In this document: piece by piece, positions 42,793 to 51,354 of the stretch
Layout: each line of letters begins with the position of its first letter
Position numbering within the stretch: position 1 is the stretch's first letter
Source of the DNA: CAIYRG01 sp965247505
GTDB taxonomy: Bacteria; Pseudomonadota; Alphaproteobacteria; Micropepsales; Micropepsaceae
Direction: 5' to 3'
Assembly (NCBI GenBank): GCA_965247505.1
Contig: OZ252020.1
Coordinates: 992,001 to 1,056,000 of the forward strand
DNA: 64,000 bases
Program-made: the position numbers and the translations under genes
The notes under the pieces: generated by a model
Databases searched by the model: none
The model's input: the letters and a program-made list of their open reading frames with translations, nothing else
What the model was told of the DNA's origin: nothing

Positions 42793-43252
42793 CGGTGGAC
42801 CATGAAGGCGAGGTGCTTGAGGTTTTTGCCACGAAGCGCCGGGATCGCAGGGCTGCCCTCAGGTTTTTGAAGCCTGTGATGAAGCGTTATGGCCGGCCAC
42901 ACTCCATCGTCACGGACAGGCTTCGGTCATACCGGGCGGCGTTGAACGTGATCGGCAACAGGGTTCGCCAAGAGACCAAACGATGGCTCAACAATCGAGC
43001 CGAGAACCCGCACCAGCCGTTCAGACGAGCCGGAAGGGGCAATGGCCAGATTTAGGGATGTAAAGACTTTGCAGAAATTCGCCGCCGTCCAGGCCTCGTT
43101 CCACAACCACTTCAACCACGAACGCCATCTCAACCGCCGCGATATTTTCAAACAAGCCCGGGCCGCCGCCTTGGCCGAGTGGCGTCAATTAGCAGCCTGA
43201 GGCCGTTTGATTATAGGTTCTACAAGTCCTGTCCAGTTAGTCTGACAATGCC
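42793..43252 (+). pseudogene. IS6 subgroup A transposase fragment, frameshifted
   Basis: VDHEGEVLEVFATKRRDRRA to AENPHQPFRR, then a one-base shift near 43029 and on to RRDIFKQARAAALAEWRQLA with stop at 43200; right terminal repeat ends at 43252. The NSHQPF box reads NPHQPF. Confidence 0.9.
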
Positions 43253-43482
43253 TGCGACGGCGAATGCAAGGGCTCAAATGGGCTAGATCAGCACAGCGGT
43301 TTCTCTCTGCCTACGCCGCCGTCTACAACACCTTCAGCGTCCAACCTCATATAATTTCCCGAAAGACATTACGCCAGTTTCGCAACCACGCAATGGGCCT
43401 GTGGCAAACCTCCACCGCTGCGGCCTTAGCTTGAGTTCCATGCCTATTCGCGTCACGATCGTTCAATAACGTGACAATACCA
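43253..43482 (+). pseudogene. IS6 transposase C-terminal fragment (subgroup C-like)
   Basis: Reads RMQGLKWARSAQRFLSAYAA, VYNTFSVQPHIISRKTLRQF and GLWQTSTAAALA stop, followed by a degenerate end AACGTGACAATACC. Similar in type to the piece at 46877. Confidence 0.75.
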
Positions 43483-43690
43483 CCACGAGAGCCTCGGCAA
43501 CGTCACGCCCGCCTATACCTACTTGGGCCGGGACCACGTCATCATTGAGAGAAGCAGCAAGATTAAAACCTGACCATCCAAAAACGCCGCTTGGCCCATC
43601 ACAAGAAAGCCGCTTAACATCAACAAGGATGAGCCAGAGCCTACGTTAGATAACCGCCAACACTGTCCTATTTATTCTGACTACGGGCAC
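43483..43690 (+). pseudogene. IS3 orfB 3' fragment and end
   Basis: YHESLGNVTPAYTYLGRDHV and IIERSSKIKT are the tail of an IS3 OrfB; TGTCCTATTTATTCTGACTACGG is its right end. It is related to, but distinct from, the element at 40898. Confidence 0.75.
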
Positions 43691-43727
43691 GGCTTATAGT
43701 ATTCACGGCGGCGGTGTCTTTCATGGG

Positions 43728-44273
43728 TTACTGACGCAGCCGTTGTTGATTATCTTGATGGATTACACACTCCTTTATCATATCTCCTTTTCCAGATCTG
43801 CCATAAACCAGTATCCCATTTGAATCGCGTATGGTTTGAGTGGCACTGTAGACATGACCGCTGAAGGCGTGTTGAACAACCAAGACATTAGGGTTGTTCA
43901 GCTCTCCAATAAAAATATCTGAATATGAATTACCGTCTGGCGCTGGATAGGGTGCTAAGGAAACGATTTCATCTTCTATGAAACTCACGGTGACGTTGTT
44001 GCCGGAAACGACGGACACAGAGCAGGACTCACCCGTAAATTCAAATCCCAGAAAAAGGCGTTGGAAAAACCTCTTAGAAGGAACACTTTCGCGCCTATGG
44101 TAAGTGCCAATTTTTAATTCTGGTACCCTTGACGGCGTTTGCCTGGTCGTTTGCTCGGCACTGCTCGCGGTTGACATAACAGTACCTCCTAGCCCTCCAC
44201 AAACGCTTGTGAAAAGAAAGACCAGTGCGACGGGTAAACTGATTTTCATAAGATCAATGTTGAGGTTGGGCAT
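43728..44273 (-). CDS. Hypothetical exported protein
   Basis: 181 residues from the ATG at 44273, or 173 from MKISLPVALVF at 44249. A hydrophobic signal segment (ISLPVALVFLFTSVCGGLGG) precedes a Ser/Thr-rich linker, then a soluble beta-rich domain (SCSVSVVSGNNVTVSFIEDE, VLVVQHAFSGHVYSATQTI) with three Cys in the mature part. No family recognised. Neither start has a clear ribosome site. Moderate GC and no element overlap suggest a genuine gene of unknown function. Confidence 0.5.
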   Translation of the reverse strand: MPNLNIDLMKISLPVALVFLFTSVCGGLGGTVMSTASSAEQTTRQTPSRVPELKIGTYHRRESVPSKRFFQRLFLGFEFTGESCSVSVVSGNNVTVSFIEDEIVSLAPYPAPDGNSYSDIFIGELNNPNVLVVQHAFSGHVYSATQTIRDSNGILVYGRSGKGDMIKECVIHQDNQQRLRQ

Positions 44274-44698
44274 GATTAATGTCAGGCTTTCTGGCGGCGT
44301 GGTCGGTTTCCGGCTCGTTGCTCAATAAAGCGGCGACCCTGCGAGTGTCTCGTCACGGCGAATTTGCCTGTCCCTTCCAATTACCTCATCCACAGATATT
44401 CGTGATGGAGTCCATCAAGGCGACATTATAAGGCCAGCAGTTGCCCTAGCAGTCTGTCGGACTTAACCGAGTGTTGAAATAAATGTTCGTGTAAAGGTAT
44501 TATTACGACATATCTTTCCGATTTAGTGAGAAAAACACCTTGGCACTTTCACAATCCCATCGAATTCTGCCTATGTCCGGCAGACTGCTAGCCCGTATCA
44601 ACGATCTCTGCGTTGTTCACGAGGGCCGCAATAGGGGAATTATATACGGTAGTGACCAACCGTCCTGATCTATGAGAAGCGCATTACAAACTGAGACG
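44274..44698. other. Intergenic, no supported gene
   Basis: AT-rich to average composition with no plausible frame, terminal repeat or terminator that I can support. It should contain the promoter of the exported protein gene at 43728-44273. Confidence 0.4.
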
Positions 44699-44875
44699 CT
44701 ACACGCGCTTTAGATATTTCCACTCACTTGGTTTCTTAGGAGCGGTGTTGAGCACGGCCCTTGCGATGTTCTCCGGCGTATCGGGGATGGGCTCTGGCAT
44801 GGTGTTTTTTACCGGACGGCCACGCTTAGGCTTGTCGGCCAACTCGCCGCTCCCGTTCATTCCGTTCTTTGGCAT
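44699..44875 (-). CDS. 58-residue hydrophilic protein
   Basis: Starts MPKNGMNGSGELADKPKRGR, continues PVKNTMPEPIPDTPENIARA and ends EWKYLKRV. Pro/Lys-rich N-terminus with an AT-hook-like KRGRPVK, then one amphipathic helix (ENIARAVLNTAP). Small proteins of this style recur in alphaproteobacterial genomes (recollection, not checked). The ATG has GAGAAATGCC in front. It lies 34 bases downstream of the stop of the 45212 gene on the same strand, so they may be co-transcribed. Confidence 0.65.
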   Translation of the reverse strand: MPKNGMNGSGELADKPKRGRPVKNTMPEPIPDTPENIARAVLNTAPKKPSEWKYLKRV

Positions 44876-44909
44876 TTCTCGATCTCCAAGGATCTGGCAT
44901 TGACAACTA

Positions 44910-45212
44910 TTACTTCACAAACTCGTTGTATTCATCGATCGTCTTCTCGTACCGCTGAATCGTTTCCAGCACATCGCGAATATCACTTTCAGTTGGAACG
45001 GTTCCGTCCATAATTGTTCCCCCAACTGGACCAAACCGCAATCCGCCCTCAGTTGCTTTCCATGCAGCCCCTCCATTGATCGCGTCGGATACTGTTTTCA
45101 GGCTTCTGCACAAGTTACTGGCTTTTCTGCGGGCAAGGCAAAGCTCACCCTTTGCGCTATCCCGCTCGGCCTTTAAATCCATGAAGAGTTTACCATTTTC
45201 CTCTTCGGTCAT
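44910..45212 (-). CDS. Small coiled-coil hypothetical protein
   Basis: 100 residues from an ATG preceded by CAGGAAACC. The N-terminal 45 are a likely coiled coil (MTEEENGKLFMDLKAERDSA...). The central part has a Gly-rich loop (GLRFGPVGGTIMDGTVP) and the last 25 residues a second charged helix (IRDVLETIQRYEKTIDEYNE). No family recognised. Confidence 0.5.
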   Translation of the reverse strand: MTEEENGKLFMDLKAERDSAKGELCLARRKASNLCRSLKTVSDAINGGAAWKATEGGLRFGPVGGTIMDGTVPTESDIRDVLETIQRYEKTIDEYNEFVK

Positions 45213-45465
45213 GCCGGTTTCCTGTTCATTCCAACTTTGAAGAATCCTCACACGAAAAGCGTAGCCCTGGCAATACCGCGCTTGACTCACGCCCGCAATG
45301 ACAACACGCTCTCGCCATCGCCAAACGTTCGCGTGCGGCCCTATTTCGGGTCGCCCCTGAATATAGTACCTCTTTCGCGGGAACTAGTGGGAACTCACCC
45401 AAGCGGGTGGACTGCTTTGCGACCGGCACGGCACCTGCCTTATTTCATTACACAAGGGATTTTTG

Positions 45466-46044
45466 ATGCTTTACAGATCATTTGCCGTAATCGGCGCCCT
45501 TCTGATGGCGTCGCCTGCCATCGCCCAAATCCCCGCAGCAGATAACAAATTCCATGTCAGCCTTACATATCTCCATATCTTTGTGCCTGGCATGTTCGAC
45601 CAGGAATCCGGCGACTTAGTCCACCTCCAATCTCACCAATACAGCGTTGTGGGGTTACGCAGCGGCTATGATTTCATCCCTTATCTTGGGGTTGAAGCGG
45701 AGGCGGGGTTCGGGGTTGGATCAAGCACCATCAATGTGTCCGGTGGCGGACTCCAGATTCCAGTTATTGCCAAAACAAAATTCATAGTCGGCGGATTCGC
45801 AAAGGTGCAATATCCTGTTGGTGACGCCCTTTTCATGCACGCTAGGGTCGGTGGCGTTCATATAAAGTCTGAAGGGAGCGCCCTAGGGTTTTCCAATTCT
45901 GGTACGGACCAAGAACTAGCGTATGGTGCCGGTTTCGAAGTCAGGTTGACTAACATCCTAGGCTTTCGTGCTGATTGGACCGGGTACGGTACTGAAAGCC
46001 CGCGTGTGCAATCCGCATCCGCCTCCGTGGTCGCTCGATTCTAA
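45466..46044 (+). CDS. Outer-membrane beta-barrel (OmpA/Opa-like) protein
   Basis: 192 residues. Signal peptide MLYRSFAVIGALLMASPAIA, cleaved before QIPAADN. The mature protein gives an eight-strand barrel: FHVSLTYLHIFVPG, YSVVGLRSGYDFIPYLGVEA, KTKFIVGGFAKVQYPVG, LFMHARVGGVHIKSEG, ELAYGAGFEVRLTNILGFRA and the terminal SASASVVARF ending in Phe. This is the porin/outer membrane beta-barrel family (OMP_b-brl). Intact. It is the third small barrel gene in the IS-dense zone. Confidence 0.85.
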   Translation: MLYRSFAVIGALLMASPAIAQIPAADNKFHVSLTYLHIFVPGMFDQESGDLVHLQSHQYSVVGLRSGYDFIPYLGVEAEAGFGVGSSTINVSGGGLQIPVIAKTKFIVGGFAKVQYPVGDALFMHARVGGVHIKSEGSALGFSNSGTDQELAYGAGFEVRLTNILGFRADWTGYGTESPRVQSASASVVARF

Positions 46045-46110
46045 AAATCAGAATGAGCCCCGCCTGTTTGGGTCATGCAGGGTTCTCAATCCACGAGAAG
46101 GAGATTTCTC

Positions 46111-46145
46111 ATGAGCCAGAAAATCAAAGTGGTCGTTCCCGAAGA
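46111..46145 (+). pseudogene. 5' stump of a gene cut by MITE N3
   Basis: Well formed ribosome site (GAGAAGGAGATTTCTC-ATG) and MSQKIKVVVPEE, then direct entry into the MITE and a stop. Only 11-12 native codons remain. Confidence 0.55.
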
Positions 46146-46307
46146 GGCATTGTCAGATTAAATCTGCTTGGCCGTCTCTCCCTGCCCCCTCTTGTGGATT
46201 TCAGGGCGCAAAACGTGTTTTGTCTGGCTTAGACCGGACAAGCACGGGCGCCGGAGCTGGCTCAACAACGGGAAAATTCTAACATACGATTTTAGTTTGA
46301 CAATGCC
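46146..46307. repeat. MITE family N, copy 3 (162 bp)
   Basis: Same orientation as copy 1. Ends GGCATTGTCAGATTAAA and TTTAGTTTGACAATGCC. No target duplication. Confidence 0.9.
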
Positions 46308-46532
46308 GTTTTTAGAGGGTGCCATGGGGGGTTGAAAATGGGGGTGCAGGAAGCAATCTACGACAAACGCGCACCTGGCTACGCTGTGGTTATAATGAAT
46401 CCGGTTTCAAAATGATTACGCAAAATAGAAATCAGCTTTTATCCCGCAACTTTGCATGTACTATTTCTAAAATATAAACAATAGGATAAGAGATTTCCGA
46501 GCCTTTGAAAGCCTATCAACATACCAGAAGCC

Positions 46533-46876
46533 CGCCATAGATAATGTGTTTCGCCATTGATCCGGACGAACACCTCATCAAGATGCCAGCGCCAGTTCGA
46601 CCAGTTGCGCCGGTCTATCCGCCTCTTCCGGATCTCAGAGGCAAACACCGGGCCAAAGCGGTTCCACCAGTATCGCACGATCTCATGGCAAATGTTGATG
46701 CCCCGTTCGAACAGAAGATCTTCGACCTGTCTCAGCGACAAGGGACAACGAACATACAGCATCACAGCGCTGCGGATGACCTCAGGCGAGCTGTTGAAAT
46801 AGCGGAAGGGATTGTGCATCGACGGAGGCTAGGAGACCTTAATTCCCAGCTCAAGCCGATTTAGTCTGACAATGCC
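46533..46876 (-). pseudogene. IS6 subgroup A transposase, N-terminal fragment
   Basis: Minus strand: terminal repeat ending TTAGTCTGACAATGCC (46876), MHNPFRYFNSSPEVIRSAVM, the HTH LRQVEDLLFERGINICHEIV and WHLDEVFVRINGETHYLWRA, then break near 46533. The 225 bases to its left (46308-46532) hold no gene I can support. Confidence 0.9.
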
Positions 46877-47172
46877 TCAGATGACGTTGGACGTTGAAGG
46901 TGTTGTAGACGGTGGCGTGGGTAGAGAGAAATTGCTGCGCTGATCGAGCCGATTTGAAACGTTGCATTCGTCGTTCACGTTGCCGGACCGGCAAGTGAGA
47001 ATTCTCCGCCCGGTTGTTCTTCCTACCACCAAAATCATGGTGCTTGGTAAGGCCTAAATCCTTCAGAGCAGCACCATAAGATGGAAGCTTGTCTGTGACG
47101 AAGACATCGGGGATAAACCTTTGCTTTTTCAACAGTTTACGCATCAACTTAAGCGCTGCATTCCTGTTTCTG
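46877..47172 (-). pseudogene. IS6 transposase fragment (subgroup C-like)
   Basis: Minus strand: MRKLLKKQRFIPDVFVTDKL, then LGLTKHHDFGGRKNNRAENS and RFKSARSAQQFLSTHATVYN, including the second DDE Asp and the Glu. Both ends lost: at 46876 to the subgroup A piece and at 47172 to an IS21 end. Confidence 0.85.
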
Positions 47173-47578
47173 TCAACGGCGGAGCAAAATTAGTCCACCC
47201 GGGCGGAGCAAAACTAGTCCACTTAACGTTATGCGGTACGCGGTGTTGGGGGGTTGTCCCGGTAGTCCATAGGAGGGACCCGCGCTGCTTCGAGTAGCGC
47301 TTGCGTTACGCGGAGCGAAGCAGCGTGGGAGGTTCCTGTGGACCCACCGGGTCAACCATTGCACCGGCGGTTAAGCAGGTATTTTTGGGGATTTCCGCCG
47401 TTTTTGGCTTTGGTTGAGACGATAGCTCTCGCCGTTCATTTCCAGGATATGGACATGGTGGGTGAGGCGGTCCAGCAAAGCCCCGGTCAGGCGTTCCGAG
47501 CCGAATATCTCCGTCCACTCATCGAACGGCAAGTTGGAGGTCACCAGGATCGAGCCCCGCTCGTAGCGCTGGCTGAAG
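47173..47578 (-). mobile_element. IS21 right-end fragment with istB C-terminus
   Basis: Outer end near GTCAACGGCGGAGCAAAATTAGTCCA with a second AACTAGTCCA copy, then the istB tail on the minus strand: FSQRYERGSILVTSNLPFDE, GSERLTGALLDRLTHHVHIL, stop at 47371. Interrupted at 47579 by an IS6 end. Terminal repeats match the istA fragment at 53.2 kb. Confidence 0.85.
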
Positions 47579-48385
47579 GGCATTGTCACGTTAACTCAGC
47601 TGGTCTTTGACAGCGACCCTGAAGTAGCGTCCGCGGATGCAAGATATTTCCTTCAAGCGCTAGCGTTTTCCGCCTGAAGTTATCTGCCACGCAGTATGGC
47701 TCTACGCCCGGTTCACTCTGAGCTATCGAGACATAGAAGATCTCCTCGCGCAGCGCGGCCTCGATATCTCCTGCGAAACCGTGAGGCGGTGGTTTCTTAA
47801 GTTTGGCCAGCCCATTGCCCGGAACCTGCGGTTAAAGCGACCGAAACCCAGCGACTACTGGCATCTGGACGAAATGGTCATTGTCATCCGTAAGAAGCGG
47901 CATTGGTTGTGGCGTGCGGTGGACAATGAAGGCGAGGTTTTGGACTTCCTGGTACAGTCGAAACGTAACGCCAAAGCAGCGAAAAGATTGCTCCGTAAGT
48001 TCTTGAAGAAGCAGGGATGGGCACCTGCCCGCATGATAACCGATAAGCTCCGATCATATCCTGTCGCCTTTAGATCGATTGGCCTGACGGCGGAACATAT
48101 CGACAATAAGCGATCAAATAATCGGGCGGAGAACTCGCATCAACCCGTGCGACGACGTGAAAGGAAGATGCAGAGATTCAAGTCCCCCGGATCCGCCCAA
48201 AGGTTCCTCAACATCCACTCCGCCGTTTACAACACCTTCTACGTTCAACGTCATCTCGAAAACCGAACTCGATTCAAGAGCCTTCGCGCCGAAGCATTCG
48301 GTGTTTGGGAAAGCGCGGCCACAGCTGCGTGAAGAAATTAGGGATGCAGAATTCTGTGACCTGCACCGATTAACGTGACAATGCC
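47579..48385 (+). mobile_element. IS6 subgroup B copy with nonsense mutation
   Basis: 807 bp with ends GGCATTGTCACGTTAAC and TTAACGTGACAATGCC. Transposase frame 47637-48332 starts MQDISFKR, then TAG at 47661-47663 where the related copy at 52122 reads His, and continues intact through WHLDEMVIVIRKK, ITDKLRSYPVAF and NNRAENSHQPVRRRE to ESAATAA. Re-initiation further down would lose the HTH start, so it is probably inactive. Its ends are those of MITE family M. Confidence 0.9.
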
Positions 48386-48416
48386 CCAGGAGAGGTGTGT
48401 CTGGACGGCGAGAAAA

Positions 48417-48623
48417 ATGACCGAGGGGCCTTCCAAGCGCGGGCCGATTACCAAAATCATGCCATCGGATGGCTGCAAAGGGGATACAATTCCCTTGGCG
48501 GTGGGAAAGTGGTACGATTTCCACGAATTTGGATGGCATCTGGGGAATGTTGGTTTAAGTAATACTATGCTCACTTTAACAATGCGCATTGCCAAATCCG
48601 GCACGCGCGCGATGGAGTTGTAA
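48417..48623 (+). CDS. Doubtful small ORF upstream of pal
   Basis: 68 codons (MTEGPSKRGPITKIMPSDGC...) ending three bases before the pal start. No good ribosome site and no recognised family. Listed because it fills the gap between an IS6 end and pal; it may be the tail of a truncated gene. Confidence 0.25.
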   Translation: MTEGPSKRGPITKIMPSDGCKGDTIPLAVGKWYDFHEFGWHLGNVGLSNTMLTLTMRIAKSGTRAMEL

Positions 48624-48626
48624 AAA

Positions 48627-49175
48627 ATGTCGAGTGTGATGCCAAGCGCCAAACTGGCGACCCCCAAACTATTGACCCTGGGTGCGGTTCTATTTCTTGC
48701 TGCGTGTGCATCGGAGGAGCAGCCTCCTCCCGTACAGGCTGCGCAGCAGCAACCGCCTACCGTGGCTCAGCCGACTAGGGTTGCGCCGACGGATGTGGTC
48801 GTTCCGGGAAGTATTATTGATTTCGAGCGGAACGTGGGAGACCGCGTTTTCTTTGACTATGATAGTTCCACGCTCGATCAAACCGATCGCGACACGCTCG
48901 GACGTCAAGCGGCGTGGCTGAATCAGTTTCCGAACATTGTCCTTACGATCGAGGGACATTGTGACGAGCGCGGTACACGCGAATACAACCTCGCGCTCGG
49001 TGCACGCCGTGCGGCTGCGGTTCGCGAACATCTCGTAAGCTTGGGCGTAAGCGCGGCACGGGTTGAAACCATCTCTTACGGAAGCGAGCGGCCTACTTGC
49101 GTCGAGTCGGCGGAAAATTGCTGGCAGATTAATCGTCGTGGAGTTGCAACGATCCGGGGCGGTGCTACCTCCTAA
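48627..49175 (+). CDS. pal: Peptidoglycan-associated lipoprotein Pal
   Basis: 182 residues. Lipoprotein signal with lipobox LAAC (Cys about residue 27), Pro/Gln-rich linker, then the OmpA-like peptidoglycan-binding domain: RVFFDYDSSTLDQTDRDTL, LTIEGHCDERGTREYNLALG, and RAAAVREHLVSLGV. The GHCDERGT loop contains the Asp and Arg that bind diaminopimelate. Pal is the outer-membrane anchor of the Tol-Pal cell-envelope machine. The usual neighbour tolB is absent; the gene stands alone between an IS6 copy and a terminator, so it may be displaced or a second copy. ATG start with GGAG upstream. Confidence 0.9.
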   Translation: MSSVMPSAKLATPKLLTLGAVLFLAACASEEQPPPVQAAQQQPPTVAQPTRVAPTDVVVPGSIIDFERNVGDRVFFDYDSSTLDQTDRDTLGRQAAWLNQFPNIVLTIEGHCDERGTREYNLALGARRAAAVREHLVSLGVSAARVETISYGSERPTCVESAENCWQINRRGVATIRGGATS

Positions 49176-49200
49176 AGTTCTTGTCATTTGTAATCGGAGG

Positions 49201-49232
49201 GGGTGCTCATTAATGGGCGCCCTTTCTTTTTC
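49201..49232 (+). terminator. Rho-independent terminator after pal
   Basis: Stem GGGTGC/GCGCCC (one G-U pair) around TCATTAATGG, then TTTCTTTTT. It starts 26 bases after the pal stop. Confidence 0.75.
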
Positions 49233-49426
49233 CGGAGCTAATGTGAGAGCATGAAATAACCAGAATTGGTTCAATCTGGCTACTTCATGCTCTAGGTTCT
49301 AAATTAGATTCGGTTCTCGTGTATGTGGTCAAAGCGGGCTAAATATTCAGGAAATAGGGGTGTGTGTACCGAAAACTCGATTCACCGGAAAATAGGGTAG
49401 TGGTACAGTTTGAAATAGCGCGTTGG

Positions 49427-50284
49427 TCACGATGCGGCCTTTGACGCTTCCCAATCCTCAAGCACCTTCGCCATATCAGACATTTCCCAAAGCTTGGTGG
49501 TGACCCCGGCGGCCATCGCTGGCGTGACCTTCAAGGTTTGATGGATGCGAACGAAATTGTAGTGCATGAAGTAGATCGCCATCATGTGGGCATGGTTCTC
49601 AGCCTTCTTTGAAAAGGCATTCGTAAGCCGAGTCATGCGCCGGTTTCCCATGCGGATATTTAAATTCTGGCGCTCAACAAAAGACGTGCTCACGTGTTTT
49701 AGATCAGGGTTTCCTTCAACGCGACGCTTGTGTGCGCCGGTGCAAATCGCGGGGCTGTAGCGGCGCTGGCCCTCCGGGGCGGCGCCGTAAACCTTCACCA
49801 GCACGGCATAGTCAATATCGCCGCCAAAAGCGCCCTCAACTGCTTCCAAGTACGGCCTATGCCCGTCACTGGTGAGCTGGACGCGAGAGGCTAGGCGCGG
49901 TTGGAGATCATTTATAAACGTCGTGGCCGCGTCGCTGTCGCGCCCTCCGACATACCAAGACGCGACCAGCTTTGTGTCTGCATCGAGCCCAACCCACGTC
50001 CAAATATCGCCGGAGCCTTCGGGGGCTGCCTTTGCGGCCGGAACGTTCTTTTGCTTTGCATAGCAGAAGGCCCATGCCTCATCGACCTGGATTCGTTGGC
50101 AAGGCAAGTTCACAAGCACTCGGTCTTGATACTCGGAGAAAGCCTGTCCGGCGTCCTCCAAGAGCTTAATAAGCGTGGTCCGGCTTATGCCGGTTAGACG
50201 CGTCATCGCCCGAAGCGAGAGGCCCTCGGCCATCATTTGGAGGGCTTGGGCACGTTTATCTTTGGAAAGCTTGTTCATGGGCAT
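49427..50284 (-). CDS. IS1-family transposase
   Basis: 285 residues (or 283 from the second ATG). N-terminal HTH (ALQMMAEGLSLRAMTRLTGI SRTTLI region), no IS1-type zinc finger visible, then a DDE core: RIQVDEAWAFCYAKQKN (first Asp), TSDGHRPYLEAVEGAFG (second Asp) and STSFVERQNLNIRMGNRRMT with the Glu and the Arg/Asn signature of IS1. The single frame needs no programmed frameshift, unlike classical IS1. Appears intact. Confidence 0.95.
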   Translation of the reverse strand: MPMNKLSKDKRAQALQMMAEGLSLRAMTRLTGISRTTLIKLLEDAGQAFSEYQDRVLVNLPCQRIQVDEAWAFCYAKQKNVPAAKAAPEGSGDIWTWVGLDADTKLVASWYVGGRDSDAATTFINDLQPRLASRVQLTSDGHRPYLEAVEGAFGGDIDYAVLVKVYGAAPEGQRRYSPAICTGAHKRRVEGNPDLKHVSTSFVERQNLNIRMGNRRMTRLTNAFSKKAENHAHMMAIYFMHYNFVRIHQTLKVTPAMAAGVTTKLWEMSDMAKVLEDWEASKAAS

Positions 50285-50490
50285 GATAATGCACCATCAT
50301 GCCTGTACGGTCAAGTATAATATTACAGTTTAGATGGAATTCCAATTCAGCGTGGTTGGTGGTAAAGAAACCCCATGCCAAGGCTCTTCACAGACGAGGC
50401 ACAGGGTTCCGTGGGGCCAGATTGCATAGCTCTATGTCATGTTCCCCATTGCCCTTTCGAGGTTCTTTTCAGGAACCAATTTTGACTTTC

Positions 50491-50991
50491 TCAAGGGGTT
50501 GAACCTACAGACCGAGCCCGCCCCACGGGCTCGGTTTCTCCTTTCGGAGAAACTCCTAATACCGGGTTGTATCTGCAACGTTCGTTCGGCACGTCTTTTG
50601 GCCAATAGCCAAGTCCATCTAGATTGACGAACCTGTCCTTCAGCCGCCACATTATTGTCCCCATATTTTTGCTTTTGTTGGCACCTCCAATAGGTGCCCG
50701 TTCCGCTTCGAGGGCGTCTACGAGCTCACCACGTGTCATAGGCATTCCCTTCGAAAGAATAACCTTTCTAGCCATTTCGGCGGCGCGTTCGCGCGACGCT
50801 GACATCCTGGGGATCATGAGTCCTGTCGCGGAGTCTGTCTGCACCTCACCATTATTCTTGTCCGTAGGGGGTGTCACACCCCCACCTGTACCGGGGCCAA
50901 GCACGCGGCCCCAGAGCCTCAGGAACTCATTTGCCTCCTCTAGTTGACGTTTCAGATCGTCTCGCTTCCGAAGTGCATTCTGATATGCCAT
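50491..50991 (-). CDS. IS1 passenger: coiled-coil plus winged-helix protein
   Basis: About 166 residues. N-terminal coiled coil (MAYQNALRKRDDLKRQLEEA), a Gly/Pro-rich linker, then RERAAEMARKVILSKGMPMT, RGELVDALEAERAPIGGANK, NMGTIMWRLKDRFVNLDGLG, the pattern of a HARE-HTH-type winged helix. A role in DNA binding or element regulation is inferred. A GC-rich hairpin (50511-50535, ACCGAGCCCG stem) overlaps its 3' codons. It lies between the other passenger and the transposase within the transposon ends. Confidence 0.65.
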   Translation of the reverse strand: MAYQNALRKRDDLKRQLEEANEFLRLWGRVLGPGTGGGVTPPTDKNNGEVQTDSATGLMIPRMSASRERAAEMARKVILSKGMPMTRGELVDALEAERAPIGGANKSKNMGTIMWRLKDRFVNLDGLGYWPKDVPNERCRYNPVLGVSPKGETEPVGRARSVGSTP

Positions 50992-51096
50992 GTCCATAGC
51001 AAGGGTGTCTCCTGAGGCCTCTGTAACCCAGTGAGGCCTCTGTAACCCAGATACCCGGTTCAGGGATCACAAGCAACACAAAATCGAATTCAGCGA

Positions 51097-51354
51097 TTAT
51101 TTTTTGGGCTGGTTCCAGCGTCTATTGGCAGCTTCTTGGGCGATTTCTTTTCTGCGTGCGGGGGTGAGCGATTCGGCGCGGGCCTTCCCGCCCTTAATAC
51201 CGCCCAGCCGCCCTAGTTCTACGGCCGCCTGGTTCTTGCTTTGGTCTATAGGTGGCGCCGGCACCTTATCCTCGACCTGGCCGGTGAGAATATCGCCTAT
51301 CAATTTTCCAAGCTCTACGGGATCGCGGGGTCGTTTAAGGCGCTTCGCTGTCAT
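51097..51354 (-). CDS. IS1 passenger: small KGG-type basic protein
   Basis: 85 residues: MTAKRLKRPRDPVELGKLIG, an acidic middle, then VELGRLGGIKGGKARAESLT and RKEIAQEAANRRWNQP. The GGIKGGKARAE stretch is typical of small histone-H1/KGG-like basic proteins often annotated beside alphaproteobacterial transposases (recollection). Likely nucleic-acid binding. First gene read from the right end of the transposon. Confidence 0.75.
   Translation of the reverse strand: MTAKRLKRPRDPVELGKLIGDILTGQVEDKVPAPPIDQSKNQAAVELGRLGGIKGGKARAESLTPARRKEIAQEAANRRWNQPKK

Noticed and set aside
50511..50535. Rho-independent terminator inside the IS1 transposon
   Set aside because: Strong hairpin, but no gene on the plus strand upstream, and on the minus strand it lies within coding sequence without a T-run.
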